Source: Tubiluchus corallicola | Taxonomy: Eukaryota; Priapulida; Priapulimorpha; Priapulimorphida; Tubiluchidae | DNA: 64,000 nucleotides | Reading direction: 5' to 3' | NCBI GenBank assembly: GCA_030141605.1 | Contig: JAQGDQ010000922.1 | Span: 16,022 to 80,021 of the forward strand | Part shown: piece by piece, positions 39,101-49,228 of the stretch | How positions within the stretch are numbered: the stretch's first letter is position 1 | How the letters are laid out: each line of letters starts with the position of its first letter | The notes under the pieces: model-generated | Seen by the model: only the letters and a program-made list of their open reading frames with translations | Told to the model about the DNA's origin: nothing | Databases searched by the model: none | Made by a program: the position numbers and the translations under genes

Positions 39101-41070
39101 ATGTCATCAATAGTTGCACTCGCCGCCATTAATGAAGTTTCTAGTCCATTATTTAATTACCAGAAACGCTTTCGCAGTATTAATAATGTTAAAATGTACA
39201 CTTTTTATCAAACTTTGAATAGTTTAAATGCGAGTTAGTACACACCAAAGACTAGGTTCGAGATTAGCTTCATCGATGTATTCCGACCACAAGCATGCCT
39301 CTCCACCAATCAGTAATTTCTGGTGATCTTCTTCTACTGAAAAGAACAAGAGAAACAACAAGTTAAAAACGCACCAAGCCTTTTCGCAATGTTCGTGAAA
39401 AGGTCAAAGGTTCACGAACAACACATTTGTGCGCAGTTGACAACGCCTCCAGCAAATGATGGTGATCATGAAAAGGTCAAAGGTTAAGTATACCCCACAA
39501 TACATTTGTGTACACTTGACAACGCCTTGCAGCCCAAGCTGTTGTAATAGTAACAGTTTTAACAGCTAGCTAGAACCTTACCTAGTTCATTTTTGCTTGT
39601 TACCAAACAAAATCCTGCTAGTAAATCACTCCACGCACAGACTAGTGTATAATTAAGTAAATCAAAGCAGATCAAAGCAAAGCAAATTAAATCAACATAC
39701 ACTTCTAGAGGATAAATGGCTCTTCGAGGGAGCATTTATACACGCCCAAATCAAGACATGATTTCTAGTCCAATGTCTTATCTTATAGGATTAACTTTGA
39801 TAACGAAATAGGTACCGATCCCACCACAAGTCACTCTGATAATTAGTGCCAGATTCCAGTTTACTGAACTGATAAGATTAATCAACATAAAAACGACATA
39901 TTCAACTTTTCATAAAAGAACAAAAAGATTTTTGCTAATCTGCCAAAACAACTTGTATAACAAAATGACACGATAGCTACCTCTGAGAAACAGAAAAATC
40001 AGACCTCTTCAATCCGCCGGATCAAGATGTCAGGGGCGTGTCAATACTTTACAACGCCCTAGGCCAGGGGTGTGCAAATTATCTGACTAGCCGGGTCACA
40101 TTAAACATTCCCGCAATTCCTGTGGGTCACATGTAGTTTGGTCAAGGAGCCAAGTACAGTAGGACCTAATAACGATGTTTTTTTTGCATCCGATTTGAGC
40201 ACTTCATTACTACTGCACTACTACACTCAAGAAACTATTTTAGAAGTTATTGAAATTTATATTAAAAACCATATATTTCGTCATGTCCGACAGTGGCATT
40301 AAGTGACAACGGTCTTGTAAGGGTTAATGACATCCGATCTAGAGGAAAAAACTACCCGCACTATCTTCGCGATATTGGCACAGACTTCAGCTGGATTGTG
40401 TGAGCCGCACTTTCATTACGTTGACACAAGATCTCTCAGAGGGCCGAAAGTGGCCCGCGGGCCGCAGTTTGCACACCCCTGCCCTAGGCTGATAGTTCTG
40501 TCCCACCCCACCCTAGTGTGAATTTATGGTTGTTTATGTAAACATTTACTTGTGGTGTACTAGAAACCCAGTTCACCTACTTTCAACGCTGTCATTATTA
40601 ATTACATGTATTTGCATATCGCTTATATTCAATCTGGCTGCGCAACTGCTTGTTGTGTATTACAGTGCACCTGCTCGTTAAGTGGCACTTATATAAAAGC
40701 TGCAGTCAGTAACTGCCTGTGGTGTGTTATAGAATGCGTCCTTTACATGAATACGAAAGTATACACATTTTTCGAGGAAAATAAGAATTTTTGCTAAAAC
40801 GAGACACCCCTTAAACTTTTGTGCCCTAGGTTATAACCTAGTTACCCTATTGGTTAATACGTTCCTACAAGAGGTACTCACAGACAGTCAAAACGCTTAC
40901 GTACGTATATAATCTAGCGGATCCCGGATATAAAAGTCCTGCCAATCATCGTTATTCGCCACGTTGTCCAGGTACCAACCGGCAGCATTGATTACCTTGT
41001 AACCGAGCGCAGCTACGTCAGCCAGCGTAGTTATGTCCTTCCATACTTCAATTACTGCATTCTTATCCAC
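35851..41070 (-). CDS. Beta-hexosaminidase (GH20), C-terminal exons with membrane tail
   Basis: Four minus-strand exons: 41070-40905, 39336-39246, 38530-38426 and 36169-35851, all with GT/AG borders and matching phase. The product is the C-terminal part of a HEXA/HEXB-type beta-N-acetylhexosaminidase, which removes terminal GlcNAc or GalNAc from glycoconjugates, usually in lysosomes or outside cells. Landmarks in order: VIEVWKD, GWYLDNV, IGGEACLWSEYID, PRASAVAERLWSN, RIDHMRCLLIRRGI and PGYCE. The catalytic Asp-Glu pair and the N-terminal half would be upstream of 41070, but no such exons are visible. After GYC, where family members normally end, the last exon adds about 90 residues with a strong membrane helix (GLVVVVMAASLAIIAFFIA) and a short basic tail. 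The last intron holds a plus-strand hAT-derived frame. Confidence 0.82.
36607..38250 (+). mobile_element. hAT transposase C-terminus with 33-fold internal repeat
   Basis: An open frame of 547 codons: MLPNLQ, exactly 33 units of 15 residues (consensus ISVLVTFVISYLCEA), then GFSTMVTMNTKARNRL, IPGDMRVSLSKTE and QQQPSR before TAA. The C-terminal part matches the dimerisation-region end of hAT/ZBED-like transposases (family pattern YLCExGFS...K..RNRL...DMR.ALS...P.F...QPSH). The repeat unit is the segment just before GFS, so a 45-bp stretch of an old transposase was amplified in frame. An upstream CAGTTCCCAACCTTTTGG at about 36367 resembles a hAT end. No catalytic part is present. It lies antisense in the hexosaminidase last intron; expression is unknown. 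Confidence 0.8.
36625..38109. repeat. 45-bp minisatellite, 33 copies, frame-preserving
   Basis: Exactly 33 units of 45 bp (1485 bp), with no stop and no indel. Differences between units are single substitutions (for example ACG/ACT/CTT, AGC/AAC, CTG/CCG), many changing the amino acid, so purifying selection is not obvious. Confidence 0.97.
38426..38530 (-). CDS. Hexosaminidase exon (AERLWS region)
   Basis: Acceptor TTTGCAG|GCCCCG, donor CATCAG|GTAATA. Encodes PRASAVAERLWSN, then a segment through RIDHMRCLLI. Joins in phase with both neighbours. Confidence 0.88.
38640..39220 (-). mobile_element. Dispersed repeat family A, copy 3
   Basis: The longest family member in this window, in reverse orientation to 3745-4215. 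Landmarks are GTTTGTGATGTCATCAATAG and AAAACTTGCCTAGTTTTAGT. It ends about 25 bp from a hexosaminidase exon donor, within the intron. Confidence 0.6.
39246..39336 (-). CDS. Hexosaminidase exon (GGEACLW region)
   Basis: Acceptor TTTTCAG|TAGAAG, donor GTCTTTG|GTGTGT. Encodes EEDHQKLLIGGEACLWSEYI and on to EPSL, the signature block with an active-site Trp in GH20 enzymes. Confidence 0.88.
39445..39660 (+). mobile_element. Family D MITE, partial copy 3
   Basis: Matches the first 200 bp of the copy at 1686-2030 (GATCATGAAAAGGTCAAAGG, then AACAGCTAGCTAGAACCTTA). The second inverted end is missing. Confidence 0.6.
40065..40481. mobile_element. hAT-superfamily MITE with 8-bp target duplication
   Basis: A 417-bp element with inverted ends CAGGGGTGTGCAAATT and (complement of right end) CAGGGGTGTGCAAACT, differing at one of 16 positions. 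It is flanked on both sides by CCCTAGGC (40057-40064 and 40482-40489). The 8-bp duplication and CAGGGG ends are typical of hAT transposons. No transposase is encoded. It is inserted within a family G repeat. Confidence 0.9.
40490..40870 (+). repeat. Dispersed repeat family G, copy 2 (interrupted by hAT MITE)
   Basis: Continues the sequence broken at 40064. It matches 32649-33010 and carries, on its left side (40031-40064), one diverged form of the 86-bp minisatellite unit seen at 30588-32648. Confidence 0.6.
40905..41070 (-). CDS. Hexosaminidase exon (WYLD region)
   Basis: Acceptor CCTTTAG|GTGGAT, donor ATATAC|GTACGT. Encodes VDKNAVIEVWKDITTLAD through the GWYLD substrate-pocket motif to DPLDYI. 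It begins in phase 0; no upstream hexosaminidase exon was found. Confidence 0.82.
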
Positions 41071-41269
41071 CTAAAGGTAAAAAGTAGGCATGTAGAAATG
41101 TTGCCGTCAATTAATTTACTTATATGCTGGAGTGTGTTCCATTACTGCGTACATTAATAGTGGCATTTTAATACTCACTGTTGCCACCATCATCATCATC
41201 ATCATCGACAACATATCATCATCGTCAATGTCACCATCATCATCACCATCACCATCACCTACACAGACT

Positions 41270-41332
41270 CTCTCGCTCTGTCTCTTTCTCACTCTTCTTT
41301 CCCTCCCCCAATCTCTCTCCCTCTCTTACATT

Positions 41333-41386
<54 letters not shown>

Positions 41387-41620
41387 TCCCCCCCTCTCCC
41401 CCTCCCCCTTCCCCTCTCTCTCTCTCTCTCTCTCTCTCTTCCTCTCCCCTCTCTCTCCCACTCTCTCTCTCTTTCTCTCTCTCTCTCTTTTGCTCTCTCT
41501 CTCTCTCTTCCTCTCCCCTCTCTCTCCCACTCTTACATTCCCGACTCTCTTGCTCTCTCTTTCTCTTCTCCTTTCCCCCCCTCTCTCTCCCTCCCCTTCT
41601 CCCACTCCCTTCTCTCTAAC
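41270..41620. repeat. (CT)n-rich tract
   Basis: A long impure CT/CCT run preceded by CAT/ATC trinucleotides. It explains the overlapping Ser/Leu/Pro and Arg/Glu open frames. Confidence 0.95.
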
Positions 41621-41734
41621 ACCATAATTTTCATCTCATATCCTACTTTCACGGTCCGCTCCATAACATTATCAGTTTTAAAGACTTTCATACTAGTTTA
41701 CAAGTTCAGAATTTATCTAATGTTAAAAGAAGGC

Positions 41735-43060
41735 AAGAATACACACACAAAACAGTTTTAGCGATGCTGTTCCTATGATAAAACCATTATATAATCTCAT
41801 TTCAACACACATGTAATGTCTCTTCCTATGAGTTGCTAAAGAATACACACACAAAACAGTTTTAGCGATGCAGTTCCTAAGATAAAACCATTATATAATC
41901 TCATTTCAACACACATGTAATGTCTCTTCCTATGAGTTGCTAAAGAATACACACACAAAACAGTTTTAGCGATGCAGTTCCTAAGATAAAACCATTATAT
42001 AATCTCATATCAACACACATGTAATGTCTGTTCCTATGAGTTGCTAAGGAATACACAAACAAAACAGTTTTAGCGATGCAGTTCCTATGATAAAACCATT
42101 ATATAATCTCATATCAACACACATGTAATGTCTCTTCCTATGAGTTGCTAAGGAATACACACACAAAACAGTTTTAGCGATGCTGTTCCTATGATAAAAC
42201 CATTATATGATCTCATATCAACACACATGTAATGTCTCTTCCTATGAGTTGCTAAGGAATACACACACAAAACAGTTTTAGCGATGCAGTTCCTAAGATA
42301 AAACCTTTATATAATCTCATATCAACACACATGTAATGTCTCTTCCTATGAGTTGCTAAGGAATACACACACAAAACAGTTTTAGCGATGCTGTTCCTAT
42401 GATAAAACCATTATATGATCTCATATCAACACACATGTAATGTCTCTTCCTATGAGTTGCTAAGGAATACACACACAAAACAGTTTTAGCGATGCTGTTC
42501 CTATGATAAAACCATTATATGATCTCATATCAACACACATGTAATGTCTCTTCCTATGAGTTGCTAAGGAATACACACACAAAACAGTTTTAGCGATGCT
42601 GTTCCTATGATAAAACCATTATATAATCTCATATCAACACACATGTAATGTCTGTTCCTATGAGTTGCTAAGGAATACACAAACAAAACAGTTTTAGCGA
42701 TGCAGTTCCTATGATAAAACCATTATATAATCTCATATCAACACACATGTAATGTCTGTTCCTATGAGTTGCTAAGGAATACACAAACAAAACAGTTTTA
42801 GCGATGCAGTTCCTATGATAAAACCATTATATAATCTCATACTAACACACATGTAATGTCTGTTCCTATGAGTTGCTAAGGAATACACACACAAAACAGT
42901 TTTAGCGATGCAGTTCCTATGATAAAACCATTATATAATCTCATATCAACACACATGTAATGTCTGTTCCTATGAGTTGCTAAGGAATACACAAACAAAA
43001 CAGTTTTAGCGATGCAGTTCCTATGATAAAACCATTATATAATCTCATACTAACACATCA
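41735..43060. repeat. 104-bp minisatellite, about 12.7 copies
   Basis: Units of 104 bp contain CACAAAACAGTTTTAGCGAT and CACACATGTAATGTCT. The array lies between the hexosaminidase and PRC1 exons, the place where both gene structures break off. Confidence 0.95.
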
Positions 43061-43292
43061 AGGGTCTCTTATACATGGGAAAATACGGTAACTTGCTTGT
43101 TGAAAAACAGGTGTGGAGAAGGGTAGAGCAACTTGGTTATGATGTGTTTAATGTTGATGTAAAACTATCAAAATAGAATGAGAGACGATGAAGCTAATGA
43201 AAGAGAAAAATGAGAGCAAAAGTGTTAAGGGTCATTTATATCATATTATTAATTATGATATAAATTAATAAATGTCAAATAATTCTATGTAT

Positions 43293-43817
43293 CAGGGATG
43301 AGAATGACAAATTGCAAAAAAAACTGTGAAACAGGCTGGGGGTTTTGGGGCCACCTAGACCCCCAATGGGGTTCGCCCCATTGAACCCCCTTGGAGCCAG
43401 CAACATATTGCAATTTTGTGACCATAGAGAACCTCTAAGTGGACTTAAAATATCAGTTACCTTGTTTCATGCATAATTTAAAATACCCGACTATCAAGGA
43501 TACATGATACCTAATTGTCTCAAAAACGCCAAACTACTGGCCGCTCCTATGCAAAAGTATATAAAAACCGTCTACAATTGACTCAAATAACTCCGCACAA
43601 TTGATTCTATATTTTTATACATAGAGATATACACGTGGTTACACTGATGTACGAGATGTAAACAAAGTGACGGCCTGCCAACTAGCGGTCAGCTTGTGAA
43701 ATAATGTACTGGGTCCGTAAAAATTTTCTCAACGAATTTACGCGATTTACAAAAATGGCACTACTGGTCTTCCAGAAACTCGGAATTCCGCGTATCCGCG
43801 GAAAATTCTCGTGCCTG
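43293..43817. mobile_element. Putative DNA transposon derivative with inverted ends
   Basis: Begins CAGGGATGAGAAT and ends ATTCTCGTGCCTG, whose complement is CAGGCACGAGAAT, an imperfect 13-bp inverted terminal repeat. The inside has an imperfect palindromic CCCCAATGGGGTTCGCCCCA region. No open frame of note and no clear target duplication. Confidence 0.45.
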
Positions 43818-44099
43818 ATGTAAATTATAAGACAAAGGTGAACTAAAATGATATAAAGGTCATAAAAGCTTATTAGTCACACGAAAATGTCTTATTGAAG
43901 CATGTGAAGCAAAAATATTGAGGCAATTTTGTGGAGTTATTTGAGTCGATTAAGCAACTGAGTCTATTAACAGCGAGTCTTCTAAACAGCGCCTATGCAA
44001 CTATGTCTATGATGTAAAAATAAGGGAATTATGCTCTTCTCTTTCCAGGAGAAACAGCAGAGAGAATACGATAGCCTTTTAGCGAATGACTGTGAAACA

Positions 44100-44630
44100 G
44101 ACGGATGGACGAATAAATAAATAAATAAATAAGTAGACAAATAAAGAAAAAAATAAGTAAACAAGTAAATAAGTAAACAAACAAACAAATAAATAAATAA
44201 AAACTTAAGTAAACAAGTAAATAAGTAGACAAATAAACAAATAAATAAGTAAACAAGTAAATAAGCAGACAAATAAATAAATAAATAATAAAGTAAACAA
44301 GTAAATAAATAGACAAATAAAGAAATAATTAAGTGAAATAGTAAATAAGTAAACAATCAAACAAATAAATAAAAAATGAAGTAAACAAGTAAATAAATAG
44401 ACAAATAAATGAGTAAACAAGTAAATAAGTAGACAAATAAAGAAATAATTAAGTGAACAAGTAAATAAGTAAACAATTAAACAAATAAATAAATAAAAAA
44501 TGAAGTAAACAAGTAAATAAGTAGACAAATAAAGAAATAATTAAGTGAAGAAGTAAATAACTAAACAATCAAACAAATAAATAAATAAAAAATGAAGTAA
44601 ACAAGTAAATAAATAAATGAATAAATAAAC
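44100..44630. repeat. Degenerate (AAAT/AAAC/AAGT)n tetranucleotide tract
   Basis: Tetranucleotide repeats ending about 30 bp from the donor of a PRC1 exon. The complement gives the many Leu/Tyr/Ile/Phe-rich false frames. Confidence 0.93.
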
Positions 44631-44663
44631 AGTGCCTACTCTACTCTTGATCCTAGAACTCAC

Positions 44664-45613
44664 CAGCTTTTGCTGCTCACACAATTCTCTGCACAGAACT
44701 TGCAATTCTTGATCACACTGCCGAATGCTGTGAAGAAGTTTGTCCCTTAACGACTCCTCCTCGCGCGTCATCTCTTCCAGAAGATTCTAGAAGAAGAGGA
44801 GCATTCAGTGCTGATAGCTTGAATTATCTAATCCATAATTTTTTTATTAAAAAAAAGATGTTCGAACATTGAACTAGAACATTTAAAGGACAAGAAAATC
44901 TCCTTGTAAAATTATATTACCTTACAACACTTTTATGCACTTATTGTATATTATGCACAACGTAAATCAGGGAAAGAAAAGGAAATGTTAAACCTTGTCC
45001 GAAAAAAACTTTCCCTGTAAATCAATGATACTTAGCATAACAATTTAAAATGTTCACGCCAATTGATAAAATGTTGCTGGCTCGCTCTCCAGTGTGCACC
45101 ACTCACTAACCAAAAACATATTTTTAATCTTAATGACGATATACAGTGATTTAAAATTTTACTTAGTTAGTGACGAGTGCACTACGAATGCTCTGATTAC
45201 TTTTTCAAACTTTACCCAATGTTATCAAGACTTGTTTTAAGCGACCTACCATCGAAATGCCTGCGCCTAACCGTCATAGTGGGAATTTAAATTTACAAGT
45301 TTTATACAGAGTTACTGCCGATGCAAGCCCTGCATGCAAAAAGGCAGTATGTAAGTGGTATAAAATATCAAGACAATTTTTTTAAGTTTCATGTAAGTGG
45401 AGGGTTTTCTTGTGCTTTAATGCTCACTTCTAAGAATGATAGTTTACATATATAATAGAACTTTATGTAAAATCAAAGCTGCATACCTGTAGATGCTGCA
45501 CAACCACAGCTGTGCGTTCCTGACGCTGATTCTCTTGTATACCGATCTCATTCCATATTAGTTGTAGCCGTGTCAGCGTTTTCTCCAAACAAGCCGTCAC
45601 CTCTGCTTGAATG
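44664..45613 (-). CDS. PRC1/Ase1/MAP65 family microtubule bundler, two N-terminal exons
   Basis: Exons 45613-45487 (acceptor ACCAG|CATTCA, donor CTACAG|GTATGC) and 44786-44664 (acceptor TTCTAG|AATCTT, donor AAGCTG|GTGAGT), joined in phase 0. Translation gives ACLEKTLTRLQLIWNEIGI, then QENQRQERTAVVVQHLQ, and in the second exon LLEEMTREEESLRDKLLHSI followed by CDQELQVLCREL. This matches the N-terminal coiled-coil dimerisation rod of PRC1, which crosslinks antiparallel spindle midzone microtubules during cytokinesis. The short first exon was not found upstream, and no exon for the spectrin-fold microtubule-binding part exists in the remaining 44 kb downstream on this strand. The gene is therefore incomplete, rearranged or misassembled here. 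Confidence 0.78.
45060..45420 (-). mobile_element. Dispersed repeat family B, half copy (reversed)
   Basis: Reverse complement of the first half of the family B copy at 4955-5620. It lies in the intron between the two PRC1 exons. Confidence 0.5.
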
Positions 45614-45619
45614 CTGGTA

Positions 45620-46050
45620 GTATGACAGAAAACAAACACTGATCAATATAATAGACACCAAGCCTGCTAAACAATTCCAGAGAAAATAAAGTACATGTAT
45701 GTATGTATATATATACAACAAAACATACTGTGAGATGTGCTGTAACTTGTTCAATTTTAATATTATCAGTGCATTTTCACACATGATACAAAATCTTACT
45801 ACAGTATAGTTTAATTTTTATAGGCTTATACTACGGTTTACTTCTTTTTCCTACTAACATTCTACTTTATCAAGAAATTACGGATTAGTCTGGAAGATAA
45901 AATATGAACCTGTCGATGTCTCATATTTTTCATTTTATTTCTTTGTTGCATAGCTTACTTAGTTATTTCGCTTTCATGTTTAATGTATCCCCCTATAAAT
46001 TCATGTTAACAGCAGCACCACAATTTTTTTACAATTTTCACTAACCTGAG
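45620..46050. other. Region upstream of PRC1 exon, no feature seen
   Basis: A/T-rich sequence with a short (GTAT)n run near 45695-45712. No exon, RNA gene or dispersed repeat was recognised. Confidence 0.5.
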
Positions 46051-46225
46051 AAGGGTAGCTGACACGATGACCAATTGGTCTTTCGCTACTCTTTCTCCTG
46101 CACCCCCTTAACTCTTTCCTTTATGCCTAATTTATCCTTTTTAATCAATAACTAAAAAAATAATAGTCAATTTGTATACAGGTGTAAACGAGGAGATAAA
46201 TAAAAATGTCTATGTCTATGTGGAG
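46051..46225 (+). mobile_element. LINE 3' end remnant 1
   Basis: Starts with GGGTAGCTGACACGATGACC and CTTTCGCTACTC, forming a hairpin, and ends with AATAAAAATGTCTATG microsatellite-like tail. Shares this layout with the ends at 47895, 58537, 59161 and 60432. Confidence 0.5.
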
Positions 46226-46789
46226 ATCGAGTCTCTCAACTAGTAAAAATGATTAAATTGGAGATTAAAAAAGCTAAATCACACACTACCTTTGATTCCG
46301 AATATTAAACATTTCGCCCAATGTCGTATAACCATAAGTATAAAAACATCAAAAATAGCTTAGCATAGTACGTTCACTGAACAGCAAATCCGAAAGATTG
46401 CCGATTTTAATATTACATGGATTTAAACCCGCCGATTTTACTAGACCGATTTTGATTGGTCAAAGCTTTCAAGAGTAAGATGATGACGAAATCCCACAAC
46501 ACACGATGAGCACAGCGGAAGTCTACATTGATCTTGATATGTAACTTGTGTAAAGACCTGATAAAGACGACGATGATGATATTAATAATAATATTGACAA
46601 TAAAAAAGGTGATTATGATAGTAATAATATTATAATATTAATTTTATTGTTATCATTATTTTTGTAATAATAGTAGAAAATTTTTTAATTGTTTGACCAT
46701 ATTTTAAACTTCATTTTTAAACAAAACTATCAATTTATAAATGTGTTTTAAACAAAGCGTAACACTCTCAGTTTCAAATTTTTGTGTTT

Positions 46790-47130
46790 TCCAGCGACAG
46801 CTTACCAATTGGCACATTTTAAATTATTAGTCTAGTTACGTAAGTCTTTCCAGGAGGTAAATAAAATGCTAAGTAATATAGATTTGCACGGAAAGTTTCT
46901 TGTGTCATAATTTAACATTGCTTTCTTCCCCTGATTTACGTGGTGCAGTGACGTCACGTAATGGCGACTTCAGAACAGTATTGCGGGAGATTTAAAATGA
47001 AAACAAACGAAGATTCCTTTCAACGCGAGTGCAATATGTGCATAAAATTGCCGTAAAATAGTATAATTTTTTGAGACGATTTTTCTGAAACCTACTCCAG
47101 GTGCCACTTTTCTTGTTCTTTAGGCAGTAG
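46790..47130 (+). mobile_element. Dispersed repeat family B, second-half copy
   Basis: Matches the second half of 4955-5620, with GTTACGTAAGTCTTTC and GGGAGATTTAAAATGAAAAC. The interval 46230-46790 before it and 47135-47890 after it hold no feature I recognise. Confidence 0.5.
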
Positions 47131-47894
47131 CGATCTGTATAAGCTCATAACATTTCAGAATGTATTGTTGGTAAGCACCTCTGCATCTGCGGAATGAATG
47201 TTTAGGATAAAGAACACATACTGTGTGACAGTGAACATTTTAGAGAATTGAACTATTACAGTTTTTATAACAGCTTGGACCAACATAATCAGATGCACTT
47301 TCTTTATGAGCGTCTTAACATTTTCATGTGATCATATTTTTTGTTATAACTAACCCCACTTGCAATTTTTGAAATTATTTGTAACTGTTTTGAATGGACT
47401 CATATCATTCAATAAATTTACTATGACGACGACAACTACTACTAATTCAATTCTATTAAATTTTATTTTCTCAATAGCAGTTAAAATTCGGCATAATTAT
47501 TTTTACATTTCATTGCAACTGAGGAGCAGTGAAAGACCTATTGGTCACTTGGTCAGCTGCCCCTTATTAAAAATACAGGTTTACTTACAGGCTTATGACA
47601 TTTTTTAGGTGTTTGTATATATATTTGGTTGACCATTCAACTGTTTTTTGTTTTTTGCCGGACTTTGAAATTAATGCTCAAATTGTGCATTTTCTGTTAT
47701 GTTAAAAATCTTAAGTTATTTTTATTTTGTTTGCTTCGCATATTCACAGTATTTTAGACTTTGGGTTATTTAAATTATTATGTTCTACAGTACTGCATTT
47801 CCCATCATTTAATTGCCAATTACACACGTCAACAGAATTCAAATTTATATTGAGAACGATGCCAAAATTAGTTTTGTTTAATCCTAGCTATTTA

Positions 47895-48015
47895 AAGATG
47901 GCTGACTAGATAACCTACGGGTTCTTCGCTGCCCTTCTCCTTTGTTACATAATATTGCATGTATTCCTAATACTGTTTTTTGATAATTATTGCGGAGTTA
48001 ATAAATTGAATTGAA
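47895..48015 (+). mobile_element. LINE 3' end remnant 2
   Basis: GATGGCTGACTAGATAACC, then TTCTTCGCTGCCCTTC, ending with AATAAATTGAATTGAAG. Same hairpin-plus-AATAAA layout as the other LINE ends. It is followed by a short direct duplication (CTCTTCTTTTTACATTATAT) near 48040-48130. Confidence 0.45.
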
Positions 48016-48584
48016 GTGCACAAACCTTACTAACATACCTCTTCTTTTTACATTATATAGACATTAAGTAAATGAAGGTCTTACTAACATAACTCTTCTT
48101 TTTACATTATATAGACATTAAGTAAATGAAGGTTTATATTGTGCTATGAGTCTTATCATTTCCAGTTAATAAATACAGCTTTTAAACAATGTTATTGTTG
48201 TTGTTGGCATCCTTCTGTCTCGGAAGACAATGGAATGTGCGCCAAGAGAGTCAGTTATGGATCACATTGATGGAGCTGCAGTGTCGAAAGTGGCTGACAC
48301 AATTTTAACACAATGAATGTGTGACTAATGCAGATTGTCTGGATCACATCAACACAAGTCGTGTATGTTTAAAATAGTAACTATAGACCACAAATTGCGT
48401 TAGCCAATACGCTACAGCACTTCCACTGAATTTCTAGAAACAAACAAATTAGTTTCAATGCTAAACGAACAGCAAAATCGATAATGATCCAGCTGTGGAA
48501 CATACTGGCTGTAGAATGCATTGTTTATCTTTGCATCAGATTTACGTCACAAAAAATAATATGAAGAATCTATGCATTATATAG

Positions 48585-49055
48585 TGCACGAAACGCATTG
48601 GAAAGTAGTATGTATTCTTTGCATTTGCGCCACATTTATACATGTCACATATTGCTATAGCTACTATACAGTCCAGTAATTACATCTTTTACACGCTGGC
48701 AAGTAGTATGTATTCCTTGTATTTGCACCAAATTTATACATGTCACATATTGCTATAGCTACTATACAGTCAAGTAATTACATCTTTTAGACAGCGCAAT
48801 GTATTCTTTTTATTTGCGCTACATTTATACATGTCACATATTGCTATAGCTACTATACAGTCGAGTAATTACATCTTTTACACAGCGCAATGTATTCTTT
48901 GTATTTGCGCCACATTTATACATGTCACGTATTGCTATAGCTATTATACAGTCGAGTAATTACATCTTTTACACGCTGGTAAGTAGTATGTATTCTTTGT
49001 ATTTGCGCCACATTGCTATGGCTACTATATAGACGAGTAATTACATCTTTTACAC
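48585..49055. repeat. About 100-bp minisatellite, 4 to 5 copies
   Basis: Diverged tandem units with ATACATGTCACATATTGCTA and CAGTCGAGTAATTACATC. Spacing varies between about 85 and 102 bp. Confidence 0.85.
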
Positions 49056-49228
49056 AGTGCAGCTGTGATTCTATAGTATAGATCATCTTCCTTTTGTCAC
49101 ACCAAGTTGCACATACGTAATGATACAGCCTAACTTTACCAACTGAAGTCAAAGTTACAGCATTTTTGTGAAATTTCTATGAATAAGTGCCAGAATGACA
49201 GCATAAATGCTAAACAAAGAACAAAATA

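Noticed and set aside
43075-43176. Plus-strand 33-codon frame starting MGKYGNLLVEKQVW
   Set aside because: Short, no family recognised, no splice context, and next to a minisatellite edge.
44029-44528. Hydrophobic Leu/Tyr/Ile/Phe-rich minus-strand frames resembling membrane proteins
   Set aside because: They are translations of a degenerate AAAT/AAAC tetranucleotide tract.
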